Shown piece after piece: positions 42,371-50,915 of a stretch of DNA of 64,000 nt. A program made the translations under genes and the position numbers. How positions within the stretch are numbered: position 1 is the first letter of the stretch; each line of letters starts with the position of its first letter. The stretch comes from Hyphomicrobium_A sp963812795 (GTDB lineage Bacteria > Pseudomonadota > Alphaproteobacteria > Rhizobiales > Hyphomicrobiaceae): the NCBI GenBank assembly GCA_963812795.1, contig CAWEWG010000002.1, positions 15,734 through 79,733 of the forward strand. Direction: 5' to 3'. A model generated the notes under the pieces. It was not told where the DNA came from, ran no database searches, and saw only the letters and a list, made by a program, of their open reading frames with translations.

Positions 42371-43530
42371 GCGGAACGAACGGATCCGGTGCCCACGCCG
42401 TCGCCGCAAGCTGCATCTTCGACGGCGTCGCCGTCGTGCGCGACAGCGCCGTCATCATCGAGGGTGCGCATATCGTCGACGTGAAGCCGTTCGGTGACGT
42501 TCCCGCCTCGATGCCCGTACGCGTGCTCCCGGGCGAATCCTGGCTCGCGCCCGGGTTCATCGACGTGCAGGTCAACGGCGGTGGCGACGTGCTGTTCAAC
42601 GACACGCCGACGGTGGAGGGCATCAACGCCATTGCCGCCGCGCATCGCCGCTTCGGCACTACGGGCCTATTGCCGACGCTGATCAGCGACACGTATGACA
42701 AGACCCGCACCGCCATGCATGCCGCGCAGAAAGCCGCTACCGGGAATCCAAGCGTGCTCGGCATCCACATCGAAGGACCGTTCTTGTCGCCGGAGAAGCG
42801 CGGCGTGCACGACGCGGACCTGTTCCGCAAACCCGAGGCGCGCGATTTGGAGCTGCTGACGTCGTGGCCGGCAGGTGCCGTGCTGGTGACGCTGGCGCCC
42901 GAGCGCGTGCCGGAAGGCTTCATCGCCGAGCTGGCGCGGTGCGGCGTTAAAGTTTCCCTCGGCCATTCGATGGCGACGTATGCCGAAACCAAGGCCGCGC
43001 TCGCCGACGGGCTGACCGGCTTCACGCACCTGTTCAATGCGATGCGCCCGCTCGGCAGCCGCGATCCAGGGCCGATCGCCGCCGCGTTGGAATCGCCCTG
43101 CGCCTACATCGGCATGATCGTCGACGGCGAGCACGTTTCGGCGGAAATGCTGCGCCTCGCTCTGCGCGGCGAGGGGCGGCCGATGTTGGTGACAGATGCG
43201 ATGCCCCCGGTCGGCGGGCGCAAGCAGAGCTTCACGCTCTATGGGGAAGAGATGAGCGTGCGCGACGGACGCTGCACCAGGGCCGATGGTACGCTCGCCG
43301 GCGCGGCGCTGGATATGGCCACTGCGGTACGCAACACCGTGCGCGACTTGGGCGTGCCGCTGACGAGCGCGCTGCGTTTTGCCTCGACCGAGCCGGCCGA
43401 GTTTCTTGGCCTCGGCACGATCCTCGGACGTCTGGCGCCGGCCTTCCGCGCCGACATGGTGGCCTTCGACCCCGAGAGCATCGAAGTGCTCGACACTTGG
43501 GTCGCCGGCCAGCCTGCCGACAAGAAGTAG
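42367..43530 (+). CDS. nagA: N-acetylglucosamine-6-phosphate deacetylase
   Basis: A 387-residue amidohydrolase that deacetylates GlcNAc-6-phosphate. Motifs: WLAPGFIDVQVNGGGDVLFN, GIHIEGPFLSPEKRGVHD with the metal Glu, VSLGHSMATYAETKAALADG with a metal His, TGFTHLFNAMRPLGSRDPG, and MLVTDAMPPVGG with the catalytic Asp. Length is normal. It overlaps the deaminase gene by four bases. Together with murQ and the kinase it forms a complete route from recovered wall amino sugars to fructose-6-phosphate. Confidence 0.96.
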   Translation: MSGTNGSGAHAVAASCIFDGVAVVRDSAVIIEGAHIVDVKPFGDVPASMPVRVLPGESWLAPGFIDVQVNGGGDVLFNDTPTVEGINAIAAAHRRFGTTGLLPTLISDTYDKTRTAMHAAQKAATGNPSVLGIHIEGPFLSPEKRGVHDADLFRKPEARDLELLTSWPAGAVLVTLAPERVPEGFIAELARCGVKVSLGHSMATYAETKAALADGLTGFTHLFNAMRPLGSRDPGPIAAALESPCAYIGMIVDGEHVSAEMLRLALRGEGRPMLVTDAMPPVGGRKQSFTLYGEEMSVRDGRCTRADGTLAGAALDMATAVRNTVRDLGVPLTSALRFASTEPAEFLGLGTILGRLAPAFRADMVAFDPESIEVLDTWVAGQPADKK

Positions 43531-43569
43531 CGCGCGGCATTGGCCTAAGGGCGCGCCCAAGGTCGTCGA

Positions 43570-44370
43570 CTAGGGGCGACGCCGCGTGCGCGACTTCGGC
43601 ATGGCGAGATCGATCCACACTGGAGCATGGTCGCTGGCGCCTTTCCTGCCGCGCACCGGTCGGTCGACGCCTGCCGCTTGCAGCCGCGGGGCGAGCGCGG
43701 GGCTGAGCAACAGATGGTCAAGGCGTAACCCGGCATCGCGCTCCCAGCGGTGGCGCAAATAGTGCCAGAACGTATAGATGCGCGCGTCCGGATGGAGTTC
43801 GCGCAACGCGTCCGTCCAGCCCTGCTTGACGAGACGCGCGTAGGCGGACCGGCTCTGCGGCTGAATGAGCGCGTCGTCGTCCCACGATGTGGTCGGGTAG
43901 ATGTCGATGTCGGTTGGCGCGACGTTGTAGTCGCCGGCGAGAACGACCGGGATGTCCTCGCGCAGCAGTGACCGCGCGTGCGCTGCCAGGCGCTTGAGCC
44001 ACGCAAGCTTGTAGTCGAACTTCGGCCCCGGCTGCGGATTGCCGTTGGGCAGATAGATGCAGCCGATCAGAATGCCGCTGACGGCAGCCTCGATGTAGCG
44101 GGCCTGCCCGTCATCGGGGTCGCCCGGCAAGGCCGTGCGCGTGACGACCGGTTCGGCACCGCGCGCCAGAATGGCGACGCCGTTCCACGTGCGCTGGCCG
44201 CGCCATACGGAGGCGTAGCCCGCCTTCGCCAGCGCTTCGGCGGGAAACGCATCGTCCGTGCACTTTAGTTCCTGCAGGCAGACGACGTCGGGCTCGGCAG
44301 CCTTCAGCCACTGCAGGAGGTTGGGCAGACGGCGGTTGACGTTGTTGATGTTGAAGGTGGCGATCTTCAT
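43570..44370 (-). CDS. xth: Exodeoxyribonuclease III
   Basis: A 266-residue endonuclease/exonuclease/phosphatase-fold enzyme for abasic-site repair. It starts MKIATFNINNVNRRLPNLL and shows VCLQELKCTDDAFP with the metal-binding Glu, GCIYLPNGNPQPGPKFDYKL, VVLAGDYNVAPTDIDIY with Asp/Asn, and GLRLDHLLLSPAL and KGASDHAPVWIDL with the catalytic Asp-His. ATG 44370 fits the conserved N-terminus. It converges on nagA with 39 bases between. Confidence 0.95.
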   Translation of the reverse strand: MKIATFNINNVNRRLPNLLQWLKAAEPDVVCLQELKCTDDAFPAEALAKAGYASVWRGQRTWNGVAILARGAEPVVTRTALPGDPDDGQARYIEAAVSGILIGCIYLPNGNPQPGPKFDYKLAWLKRLAAHARSLLREDIPVVLAGDYNVAPTDIDIYPTTSWDDDALIQPQSRSAYARLVKQGWTDALRELHPDARIYTFWHYLRHRWERDAGLRLDHLLLSPALAPRLQAAGVDRPVRGRKGASDHAPVWIDLAMPKSRTRRRP

Positions 44371-44536
44371 GCACTTCGGGCGGAGCGCGCTTTCTGCCGT
44401 GCCGGAAGTCCCTTCCCCGGTTCTCCAGAAGTGTAGCAGACAGTCGGCTCCGCGTGCCGCCCTACCAAGAGGGGATGCGGGAACCGGCAACGCGCGCAGC
44501 GGGTTAGAGGCAAATCTCACCAAGGAGGTGCGTGCC

Positions 44537-44842
44537 ATGCCGCGCGGAGCGACATCGAAGTACACCAACAAGCAGGAGCGCAAGGCCGACCATATCGCCG
44601 AAGGCTACGAGAAGCGTGGGGTCGGCAAGAAGGAGGCCGAGCGGCGTGCCTGGGCGACGGTCAACAAGGACGATGCCGGTGGCAAGAACCCTGGCGGCTC
44701 GGGTCGCGGCAAACGTACCGGCAACCCGGCGGCTCATAAGGGCGGCAAGCTTGGCGGCCGAGCCGCGGCAGCACGCCCGGCGTCGGCGCGTTCGGCGTCA
44801 GCCAAGAAGGCGGCTGCGACACGCAAGCGTCGAGGACGCTAG
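44537..44842 (+). CDS. Small basic protein of the 'plasmid stabilization' annotation type
   Basis: A 101-residue protein with a perfect AAGGAGGTG ribosome-binding site. The N-terminal half, MPRGATSKYTNKQERKADHI then KKEAERRAWATVNKDDAGGK, matches short chromosomal proteins often labelled plasmid stabilization proteins. The C-terminal half is Ala/Lys/Arg rich (histone H1-like), which suggests nucleic-acid binding. Nothing else here suggests a plasmid, so the label should not be taken literally. Confidence 0.75.
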   Translation: MPRGATSKYTNKQERKADHIAEGYEKRGVGKKEAERRAWATVNKDDAGGKNPGGSGRGKRTGNPAAHKGGKLGGRAAAARPASARSASAKKAAATRKRRGR

Positions 44843-44985
44843 TTACGCGACCGAACACGAAGCGTCTGGTCTGGGCGGTTCCACAAGCCACCCGAATGCG
44901 TGGCCGTTGCAACGTTCTTAGGTAGCGCGTGTGCGGAACCGCTCGATGCTATGCCGAGTTGCCCTGCATCGAATGGAGAAACAGC

Positions 44986-45177
44986 ATGCAGATTGAAACG
45001 CGAAAAGCCGATCCGACCGATGATCGCGGTGCATTTATCGGTGGTGTGTTCGCGTGCTTCCTCGTGCTCGCTGGCCTGGTCGCCGTGGACATATTGGTTT
45101 GGGGGGATGCGCCGTCACGGCATTTGACACAAGACGAGGACAGACAGGGGTCTATAAGCAAGGCTGACCCATCGTAA
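44986..45177 (+). CDS. Small single-pass membrane protein
   Basis: A 63-residue protein with GGAGA before ATG 44986. It has a charged N-terminus (MQIETRKADPTDDRG), one membrane segment (FIGGVFACFLVLAGLVAVDI) and a polar tail. I recognise no family. It is 16 bases before the PHA-system gene and may share its transcript. Confidence 0.6.
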   Translation: MQIETRKADPTDDRGAFIGGVFACFLVLAGLVAVDILVWGDAPSRHLTQDEDRQGSISKADPS

Positions 45178-45193
45178 CCTCGCAAGGTGCACT

Positions 45194-45502
45194 ATGGCGG
45201 CAGCTCCGTTGGTCGTATCGATCCCGCATTCACTCGGAAAGGCCGAGGCGTTGCGCCGCTTGCAATCCGGACTAGATGGGCTGCCTCAGACGGGCCTGTT
45301 GACGCTCGACCAGCAGGCGTGGACCGACAACCGCATGAGCTTTGCCGTGCGCGCGCTCGGCCAGTCGGTGCCGGGATCGCTCGAGGTGTTGGACGAGTCC
45401 GTGCGCCTCGAAGTCGTCCTGCCGGGGTTGCTGCTCAAGCTGTGGGAGCCGCTGAAGACGGTTCTGCTCGGGCGCGCCAAGCTGCTGCTCGAGAAGAAGT
45501 AG
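45194..45502 (+). CDS. Polyhydroxyalkanoic acid system family protein
   Basis: A 102-residue protein matching the small PHA granule/system family: VVSIPHSLGKAEALRRLQSG at the start, a middle WTDNRMSFAVRALGQSVPG, then LEVVLPGLLLKLWEPLKTVL. It has no signal peptide. Members are encoded near PHA genes in several proteobacteria and are suspected to associate with granules; no enzymatic role is shown. phaC lies about 19 kb away in this window. Confidence 0.82.
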   Translation: MAAAPLVVSIPHSLGKAEALRRLQSGLDGLPQTGLLTLDQQAWTDNRMSFAVRALGQSVPGSLEVLDESVRLEVVLPGLLLKLWEPLKTVLLGRAKLLLEKK

Positions 45503-45526
45503 TTCGCCAACGCCGCGCGCAGCGCG

Positions 45527-46549
45527 CTACTTGCCGCCGTAGCTGCCGCCGTCGCCGCGCCCACCGCCGTATCCGCCTGGGCGTCCGCCGAACCCGCCCC
45601 CGCCACGGATGATAATATCCATGCCGCGCGCGCCGCCGGCGCCGTAATCGTCGTCGGGCTCCTCATACTTTGGCGTGCGCTTGACGGTCTTGCGCGGCGG
45701 CGGATCGTAGTTGTTGTCGTCGTTCGAAGCCTGGCGCTTTTTCTTCTTCTTCGGCGTGTCGTCGTCGGCCTTTTGCGTTTTCGGCTTCGACTTCGATGCG
45801 TTGGCGCAATCCTTCGGCTCGGCCTCGGGGAACGCGGCATCGACTACGGCTGAACGCGTCGTTGGCGGAACCGGCTCGATCTGCGGCGGCGTGTCGGCGA
45901 CGAATGGGAAGGCGACGTCGAAGTCGGCGGCGTCGCGGCCGGGCATGTCCTTCCAGTTGAGCGGCTTGCTAACCGAGCCGCCGCTGTCGATTTGGATAAG
46001 CTGACCCGGGCGATCGAGCACGTGGCAGACGTTCTTCGCCGAGGTTACCTCGACGCCGCCTTCGTGCAGCAACAGCCAGGCGCTGTCGTCCGGCAGCACA
46101 TACACGTCGAAGATGGTGCCGCGCACGGTGATCGCGGCATTGGGTGTCCGAATGAGATATGTCGGCTTGGAGGCGACGCCGGTGATGAAGCGGAAAGCGC
46201 CCTTGGTCAGATCGAGAATGATCGACCCTGTCTTCTTGTCGCTGTCGTAGACGAACTTATCGAGCACCATGCGTGCGCCCGGACCGAGGGCGAGCTTGGT
46301 GTCGTCGTTGAGGCGGAATTCGCCGCGGCCGTCCTGGCTGACTTCAATGACCTCATCCTGGCGCACGATGTCGCCGATGGTGAGCTCCCGCTCCTCTTTG
46401 TCGAAGTCGGCCTTGACGATGCTGACGATGGTGCGCGCGTCGCCGATCTCCGTGCCCGATTCCGCGGCAGCCGCAAGTGGCGCCAGCAGAACGACGGCGG
46501 CGGCGATGGCGCCGGCAGTGGCACGCCAAGAGGGGAGCGGTGCGAACAA
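45527..46549 (-). CDS. Secreted FecR-domain protein with basic and glycine-rich tail
   Basis: A 340-residue protein starting with TTG 46549, six bases after GGGAG. Signal peptide residues 1-29 (AIAAAVVLLAPLAAAAES). Residues about 50-160 form a FecR domain: DEVIEVSQDGRGEFRLNDDT, LGPGARMVLDKFVYDS, then LIRTPNAAITVRGTIFDVYV. The last third is low complexity: a Lys-rich stretch followed by RGGGGFGGRPGGYGGGRGDG. Unlike the anti-sigma FecR proteins it has no N-terminal cytoplasmic part, and no sigma factor or TonB gene adjoins it, so it is a free periplasmic FecR-type protein. Confidence 0.83.
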   Translation of the reverse strand: MFAPLPSWRATAGAIAAAVVLLAPLAAAAESGTEIGDARTIVSIVKADFDKEERELTIGDIVRQDEVIEVSQDGRGEFRLNDDTKLALGPGARMVLDKFVYDSDKKTGSIILDLTKGAFRFITGVASKPTYLIRTPNAAITVRGTIFDVYVLPDDSAWLLLHEGGVEVTSAKNVCHVLDRPGQLIQIDSGGSVSKPLNWKDMPGRDAADFDVAFPFVADTPPQIEPVPPTTRSAVVDAAFPEAEPKDCANASKSKPKTQKADDDTPKKKKKRQASNDDNNYDPPPRKTVKRTPKYEEPDDDYGAGGARGMDIIIRGGGGFGGRPGGYGGGRGDGGSYGGK

Positions 46550-46736
46550 GTCAGTCTCCCTAGCAACGGGTCAAGGGCCCTACATGGTAGCGCACCCTGC
46601 GGGTGGCTCCAAACGACGGCTTGGGACCTTCCTAAGGGTCGATGGTGACGAGCTTATGGAGTTCCTCATTAAGAAAGCCCGTCGCCGTCGGCCGGGACGC
46701 CGGCAATGGCAACGGCCGCATTACCCGCGGCACTAG

Positions 46737-47537
46737 CTATTTTCTCACCCTCAGGCGCTCGCCCGCGCGCAGCTGGAACATTGGAACCAGCGCGGCGAGG
46801 TCCACCTGCGGCAGGGTCTCGAAGCCGGGACGGGCGAAAAGGTAGCCCTGCATCAATGAAATACCGAGACGATGCAGCACCAATGCCTCGCGCTCGCTTT
46901 CAACGCCCTCGGCGATGATGCTGATGCCCAAGAGATTACCAACGGCAGCCATGGCGCCGACGATGGCTTGCCGCGCCCGATCGGCGTCGATGTTGCGGAT
47001 GAGCTGCATGTCCAGCTTGACGATGTCGGGCTGGAAATCGGCGAGCAGGTTAAGGCCCGCATAACCGGCGCCAAAATCGTCGATCGCCGTCTTGAAGCCT
47101 TCCTTGCGGTAGGTGGCGAAAATCTTCTTCAGATACTCGGTGTCGTGGACGCGCTCGTCCTCGGTCGTCTCGAAGATGATGTTTTCGATCGGAAAGCCGG
47201 TGCGGAGCGCCGCTTCAAGGGTCGTGCGCAGGCAGCGTGCCGGCTCATACACGGCGTTGGGCATGAAGTTGATGCTGAGCTTCGTCTGCATCCCCAATGT
47301 TGCCGCCAGCTCCACGGCGCGGACGCGGCAAGCCTGATCGAAGGCATACCGGTTATCGTCGTTGACGCGCGCCAAGATGCTGTCCGCGGATGCGCCGTCG
47401 GTCCCGCGGACCAAAGCTTCATAGGCGAATATGCTGCGGGCGCGGACATCCACGATCGGTTGGAAGGCCATGGAAATGTCGAAGTCGAGGTGCGAGGCCG
47501 TGCAGCCCTGGCAGCCGAGGTCTTCCGTCGAGGTCAT
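46737..47537 (-). CDS. EAL-domain cyclic-di-GMP phosphodiesterase
   Basis: A 266-residue cytoplasmic protein that is almost entirely an EAL domain: FQPIVDVRARSIFAYEALVR, KLSINFMPNAVY with the metal Asn, IIFETTEDERV with a Glu-Thr in place of the usual E-x-T, AIDDFGAGYAGLNLLADFQP with the two catalytic Asp, VKLDMQLIRNID with Lys and Asp, and IIAEGVESEREAL. All catalytic residues for hydrolysis of c-di-GMP appear to be there. No sensory domain is visible, though the start has a Cys pair (GCQGC) that might sense redox or bind metal. GGAGA precedes ATG 47537. Confidence 0.9.
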   Translation of the reverse strand: MTSTEDLGCQGCTASHLDFDISMAFQPIVDVRARSIFAYEALVRGTDGASADSILARVNDDNRYAFDQACRVRAVELAATLGMQTKLSINFMPNAVYEPARCLRTTLEAALRTGFPIENIIFETTEDERVHDTEYLKKIFATYRKEGFKTAIDDFGAGYAGLNLLADFQPDIVKLDMQLIRNIDADRARQAIVGAMAAVGNLLGISIIAEGVESEREALVLHRLGISLMQGYLFARPGFETLPQVDLAALVPMFQLRAGERLRVRK

Positions 47538-47625
47538 GCGTGTCTCCGGGTTGCGCGGAGACTAGCGGCAAAATCTTACCGGCTGGTGATCTGGCGTCGG
47601 ATTTTGACCCTATGCCGCTGCAACT

Positions 47626-48186
47626 TTACTGCGCGGGACGCAACAGGGCACGGATCTCGATATCGACCGCATCGCCGACCAGAAGCGCATAGGCGGTCAT
47701 ATTGAAGTCGTTGCGGTTGATGCGCGTCTTGGCGCGAAACTCGCGGGCGCCGCCGGCGCCGGGCGGCTGCAGGGTGGCATGCAGGACAATAGGACGGGTG
47801 ACACCTTTGACCGTGATGTCGCCGACGATCTCGGCGGTCGTCGCCGTCTTCGGGCGGACGCTGCGGCTCTTGAAGATCATCTGCGGATAGCGGGCGACGT
47901 CGAAGAAGTCGTCGCCGCGCAGCTCTCCCTGGTACATGCTGGCGCGCAGGGTGCGGGTATCGATCACCGCTTGCACCTTGGTGTTCTGCTGCGCGGCGTC
48001 GTCGATCGAGACCGTGCCGGACATGCTGCTGAAGCGTCCGGTGCCGTTCGACAGCGTCATGCTGTAGGAAAAAAGCACTTCCGAGCGCGTTGTATCGATG
48101 ACGTAGGGGACGCCTTGCGCCCGGCCCGTGCCGGCCAATGTCGCGATTGCGAGCATGGTGACGGCTAAGCGGGCGAAAATGAGCAT
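47626..48186 (-). CDS. YceI-family periplasmic lipid-binding protein
   Basis: A 186-residue protein with a signal peptide (residues 1-23, ending GRAQ). The mature part is a YceI lipocalin-like barrel: YVIDTTRSEVLFSYSMTLSN, DDAAQQNTKVQAVIDTRTLR, then DDFFDVARYPQMIFKSRSV and VGDITVKGVTRPIVLHATL, which is the family hallmark. YceI proteins bind polyisoprenoids such as quinones. GGGGGA precedes ATG 48186. Confidence 0.9.
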   Translation of the reverse strand: MLIFARLAVTMLAIATLAGTGRAQGVPYVIDTTRSEVLFSYSMTLSNGTGRFSSMSGTVSIDDAAQQNTKVQAVIDTRTLRASMYQGELRGDDFFDVARYPQMIFKSRSVRPKTATTAEIVGDITVKGVTRPIVLHATLQPPGAGGAREFRAKTRINRNDFNMTAYALLVGDAVDIEIRALLRPAQ

Positions 48187-48366
48187 GGCGATCCCCCTTT
48201 ATCGTGCCAATCTAGCGCTGTAGCGGCCCTGGAGATGATGTCCTGTAGCATGGGCGTTGCCCGTGTGACACAGGGGCCGAATTAATGATGAGCGGGCTTT
48301 CCGTGGCCACGGACGTGCCTGATATTTGCGGTCAGAATCCACGATTGATTTGCTGGAGGAGCGCCT

Positions 48367-48699
48367 ATGTCGTTCGCACCGACCCCCGCCGCCGCGCTGC
48401 TGGCATTTGTCATGCTGGCGACGCCCGCGTTGGCGTTCGATGTGCAGAACGGAGGCGGTCAGGCCGCTGGATCGGCCAACCTCGCCCCCGAGGCATCCTC
48501 GGTTCCCGGCGTCAGCATCGACCAGGATCTGCGCGCCCAGCTCGGCCTCGCTGACGACCGCAAGGACGCCGCGGCCGCCAAGTCGGGTCTGCAGTTCGGG
48601 GGCGGCGTGTTTTCAGGTGGCGCCGTAACCAACCCGACCTCGATGGGTTACGACGAGAGCCCGTGGGTGGCCCCGCGTCAGAAGCCGGGCGCCAACTAA
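48367..48699 (+). CDS. Secreted protein of unknown function
   Basis: A 110-residue protein with GGAGGAG before ATG 48367 and a signal peptide (residues 1-23, ALLAFVMLATPALA-F). The mature part is Gly/Ala/Ser rich with the patch SIDQDLRAQLGLADDRKDAA and a C-terminal SMGYDESPWVAPRQKPG. No cysteines and no recognised family. Confidence 0.65.
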   Translation: MSFAPTPAAALLAFVMLATPALAFDVQNGGGQAAGSANLAPEASSVPGVSIDQDLRAQLGLADDRKDAAAAKSGLQFGGGVFSGGAVTNPTSMGYDESPWVAPRQKPGAN

Positions 48700-48742
48700 C
48701 TCCCGCTAAGTCCTAGCGCGCGGCCGCGACCCGGTCGTATAT

Positions 48743-48764
48743 CGCTCCGTCCGACGACGGAGCG
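48743..48764 (+). promoter_or_regulatory. Hairpin covering the ribosome-binding site of the BT1 transporter gene
   Basis: Perfect nine-base stem CGCTCCGTC / GACGGAGCG with a CGAC loop, ending five bases before ATG 48770. The only Shine-Dalgarno candidate (GGAG, 48759-48762) is inside the right arm, so folding would hide it. It could also serve as the end of the upstream transcript, but no U tract follows. Confidence 0.55.
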
Positions 48765-48769
48765 CGCGC

Positions 48770-50260
48770 ATGGCTGCCACCGAGGTTTGGAGCGGAGACT
48801 ATCTCTGGCGGCAGCTAGAGAACGCCGTACTCAACCCGATCCGCGCCTTCCGGCTGCGCTACCTGCCGCTGCTGATGGTCTACTTCGCCTATGGTGCTCT
48901 GGGCCTCATCGCCGTCGCCGAGAGCTTCTGGGTCAAGAAGGCTCTGACGCTCAGCCCCGCGCAACTCGCCGAGCTCGCCGTCTGGACCACCCTGCCGTGG
49001 ACCGTGAAGATGGTGTTCGGCGAATTGGTCGACAGCGTGCCGATCCTCGGCTCGCAGCGGCGCGCATACGTTTTCATCGGTGCGGCCTTCATTGCCGCGG
49101 GTCTGCTGCTACTCGCCGGCGCGGCGGGCGGCTGGCTCACCTTCGCTAGCCCCGAGAACCTCTATCGACTGGGCACCTTCGCGACCGTGCTCGGCGTCGT
49201 GATCCAGGACGTCGTCGCCGACGCCATGAGCACTGAGGTCGTTGACCGCGAGAATCCGGACGGCACGCCGCGCGTAAAGGATGAGGTCGACCGCGAGCTC
49301 GGCATGGTGCAGGTGCTCGGGCGCCTCGCCTTGTCGCTCGGCATGTTTCTCGTCGCCGGCCTCGCCGGCTGGATCGCCAGCATCTACACCTACGAGACGG
49401 TGTTCCTTCTCGGGCTCATCATCCCCCTCATATCCGTAAGCGGCGCCCTGTTGATCACACTGAGGCCCGTTGAGCGTAGGCGGATCGACTGGCGCATTCT
49501 CGGCGGCGGCATCGCTTACGGCGCCTTCGTGCTGGCGCTCGCCTTCGCCAACATCCCCTACAATCAGGAAATCGTGTTCGTCGTCTCGATGGCGGTGGTG
49601 TGCGCCATGCTGTGGCGCGTCATCGGTTCGCTCGATGCGGCGACGCAGCGGACGATCTTCTATGCCGCGGTCATCATCTTCGCGTATCGCGCCATGCCGC
49701 TGGCCGGCCAGGGCTACACCTGGTTCACCATCGACGTGCTCGGGTTCGACGAAGCCTTCCAGGGCCTGCTGGCGCAGATCGGCGCCGGGCTGGCGCTGCT
49801 CGGCATGTGGCTGTTTTCCGATGCCATCACCCGCCGTCCCGTGGCGCAGGTGCTGTTGTGGCTGACGGTGATCACGACGGTGCTGTCGCTGCCGGCGCTG
49901 GGGTTGACGCTGGGGCTCGCCAACTGGACGGAGCAGGTGTTCGGTTTCGGCGCCCGCACCATCGCCATCATCGACACAGCGACGACGTCGCCCTTCGCGC
50001 AGCTCAGCATGATCCCGCTGCTCACGCTGATCGCCATCTATGCGCCGACCGGACATCGCGCCACGTGGTTCGCGCTAATGGCCTCGCTGATGAACCTGGC
50101 GTTGGTCGCCGGATCGCTGCAGACCAAATACCTGAACGAGGCGTTCGTGGTCGGTCGGGGCGACTATGAAAACCTTCCCTACATCGTCGGCATCTGTCTC
50201 ATTGTCGGATTAGTCGTGCCGCTGGCAGCGATATTCGCCTTTGGGCGGCGATTGCAATGA
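48770..50260 (+). CDS. BT1-type MFS transporter (folate/biopterin transporter family-like)
   Basis: A 496-residue membrane protein with about twelve segments. The overall pattern, including AVWTTLPWTVKMVFGELVDS, RAYVFIGAAFIAAGLLLLAG, VIQDVVADAMSTEVVD and later FRAMP-like AYRAMPLAGQGYTWF, resembles the BT1 family of folate and pterin transporters (the DVVADA motif is characteristic). In an organism using pterin C1 carriers such a transporter is plausible, but the substrate is inferred only from family. The start is preceded by a hairpin that could control translation. Confidence 0.75.
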   Translation: MAATEVWSGDYLWRQLENAVLNPIRAFRLRYLPLLMVYFAYGALGLIAVAESFWVKKALTLSPAQLAELAVWTTLPWTVKMVFGELVDSVPILGSQRRAYVFIGAAFIAAGLLLLAGAAGGWLTFASPENLYRLGTFATVLGVVIQDVVADAMSTEVVDRENPDGTPRVKDEVDRELGMVQVLGRLALSLGMFLVAGLAGWIASIYTYETVFLLGLIIPLISVSGALLITLRPVERRRIDWRILGGGIAYGAFVLALAFANIPYNQEIVFVVSMAVVCAMLWRVIGSLDAATQRTIFYAAVIIFAYRAMPLAGQGYTWFTIDVLGFDEAFQGLLAQIGAGLALLGMWLFSDAITRRPVAQVLLWLTVITTVLSLPALGLTLGLANWTEQVFGFGARTIAIIDTATTSPFAQLSMIPLLTLIAIYAPTGHRATWFALMASLMNLALVAGSLQTKYLNEAFVVGRGDYENLPYIVGICLIVGLVVPLAAIFAFGRRLQ

Positions 50261-50330
50261 TGCGCGTCAATGTCCTGGTGATGTTTCGCCGCGACACTGC
50301 CGCCATCGCGACCAATGGGAGGCAGCCGCC

Positions 50331-50783
50331 ATGAAGCCGACGACGACGTGGATCCTCATCGCCGACGGCGCGCACGCGCGACTGTTTGCCAATCACGGTC
50401 CGGGGAAAGGGATCGAGGCGCTGGAAGCCATCAACGGCGACCACCGGCCCGACCACGAGCTGGTGCGCGACGGGTTGGGTCGGACGTTCGAGTCTTCCGG
50501 GTCTGCCGGCGAGATGCGCCACGCCATCGAGCCGCGCGTCGATCCCCATCGCGAGCTGAAGCGCGACTTCGCCAAGGAGCTGGCGGAGATGCTCGACAAG
50601 CGCCTCAGCGAGAAGGCGTACGATCGCCTCGTCATCGTCGCCCCGCCGAAGGCGCTGGGCGACTTGAGGGCGGCGCTGTCGGCGCACGTCAAGCCGCTCG
50701 TCTACGCCGAGCTCGACAAGGATCTCGTCAAGACCCCCACGGCGGAGCTGCCGAACCACCTCGGCGCCGTCATGGCGATCTAA
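50331..50783 (+). CDS. Host attachment family protein
   Basis: A 150-residue protein with GGGAGG upstream of ATG 50331. It starts TTWILIADGAHARLFANHGP, the hallmark of the family first described as required for attachment to host cells, and continues with GEMRHAIEPRVDPHRELKRD and YDRLVIVAPPKALGDLRAAL. The fold resembles eRF1 domain-like/baeRF proteins. It is common in free-living alphaproteobacteria, so the name says little about host contact here. Confidence 0.88.
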   Translation: MKPTTTWILIADGAHARLFANHGPGKGIEALEAINGDHRPDHELVRDGLGRTFESSGSAGEMRHAIEPRVDPHRELKRDFAKELAEMLDKRLSEKAYDRLVIVAPPKALGDLRAALSAHVKPLVYAELDKDLVKTPTAELPNHLGAVMAI

Positions 50784-50915
50784 AGCCCGGGACTTCCGCG
50801 CAGTCGCGTTTGCCATTCCCTGCCGGGAGAGGGCTAGCCGGGCTGGTCGGTGGCCGGGGACCTGTGGCGGGGTGGCACTTGAGCGCTTGCACGTAACACC
50901 GTTAATGCTTGTGCC

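Noticed and set aside
44537..44842. Evidence for an integrated plasmid because of a plasmid-stabilization-type protein
   Set aside because: The protein type is common on chromosomes, and no replication, partition or transfer gene is near.
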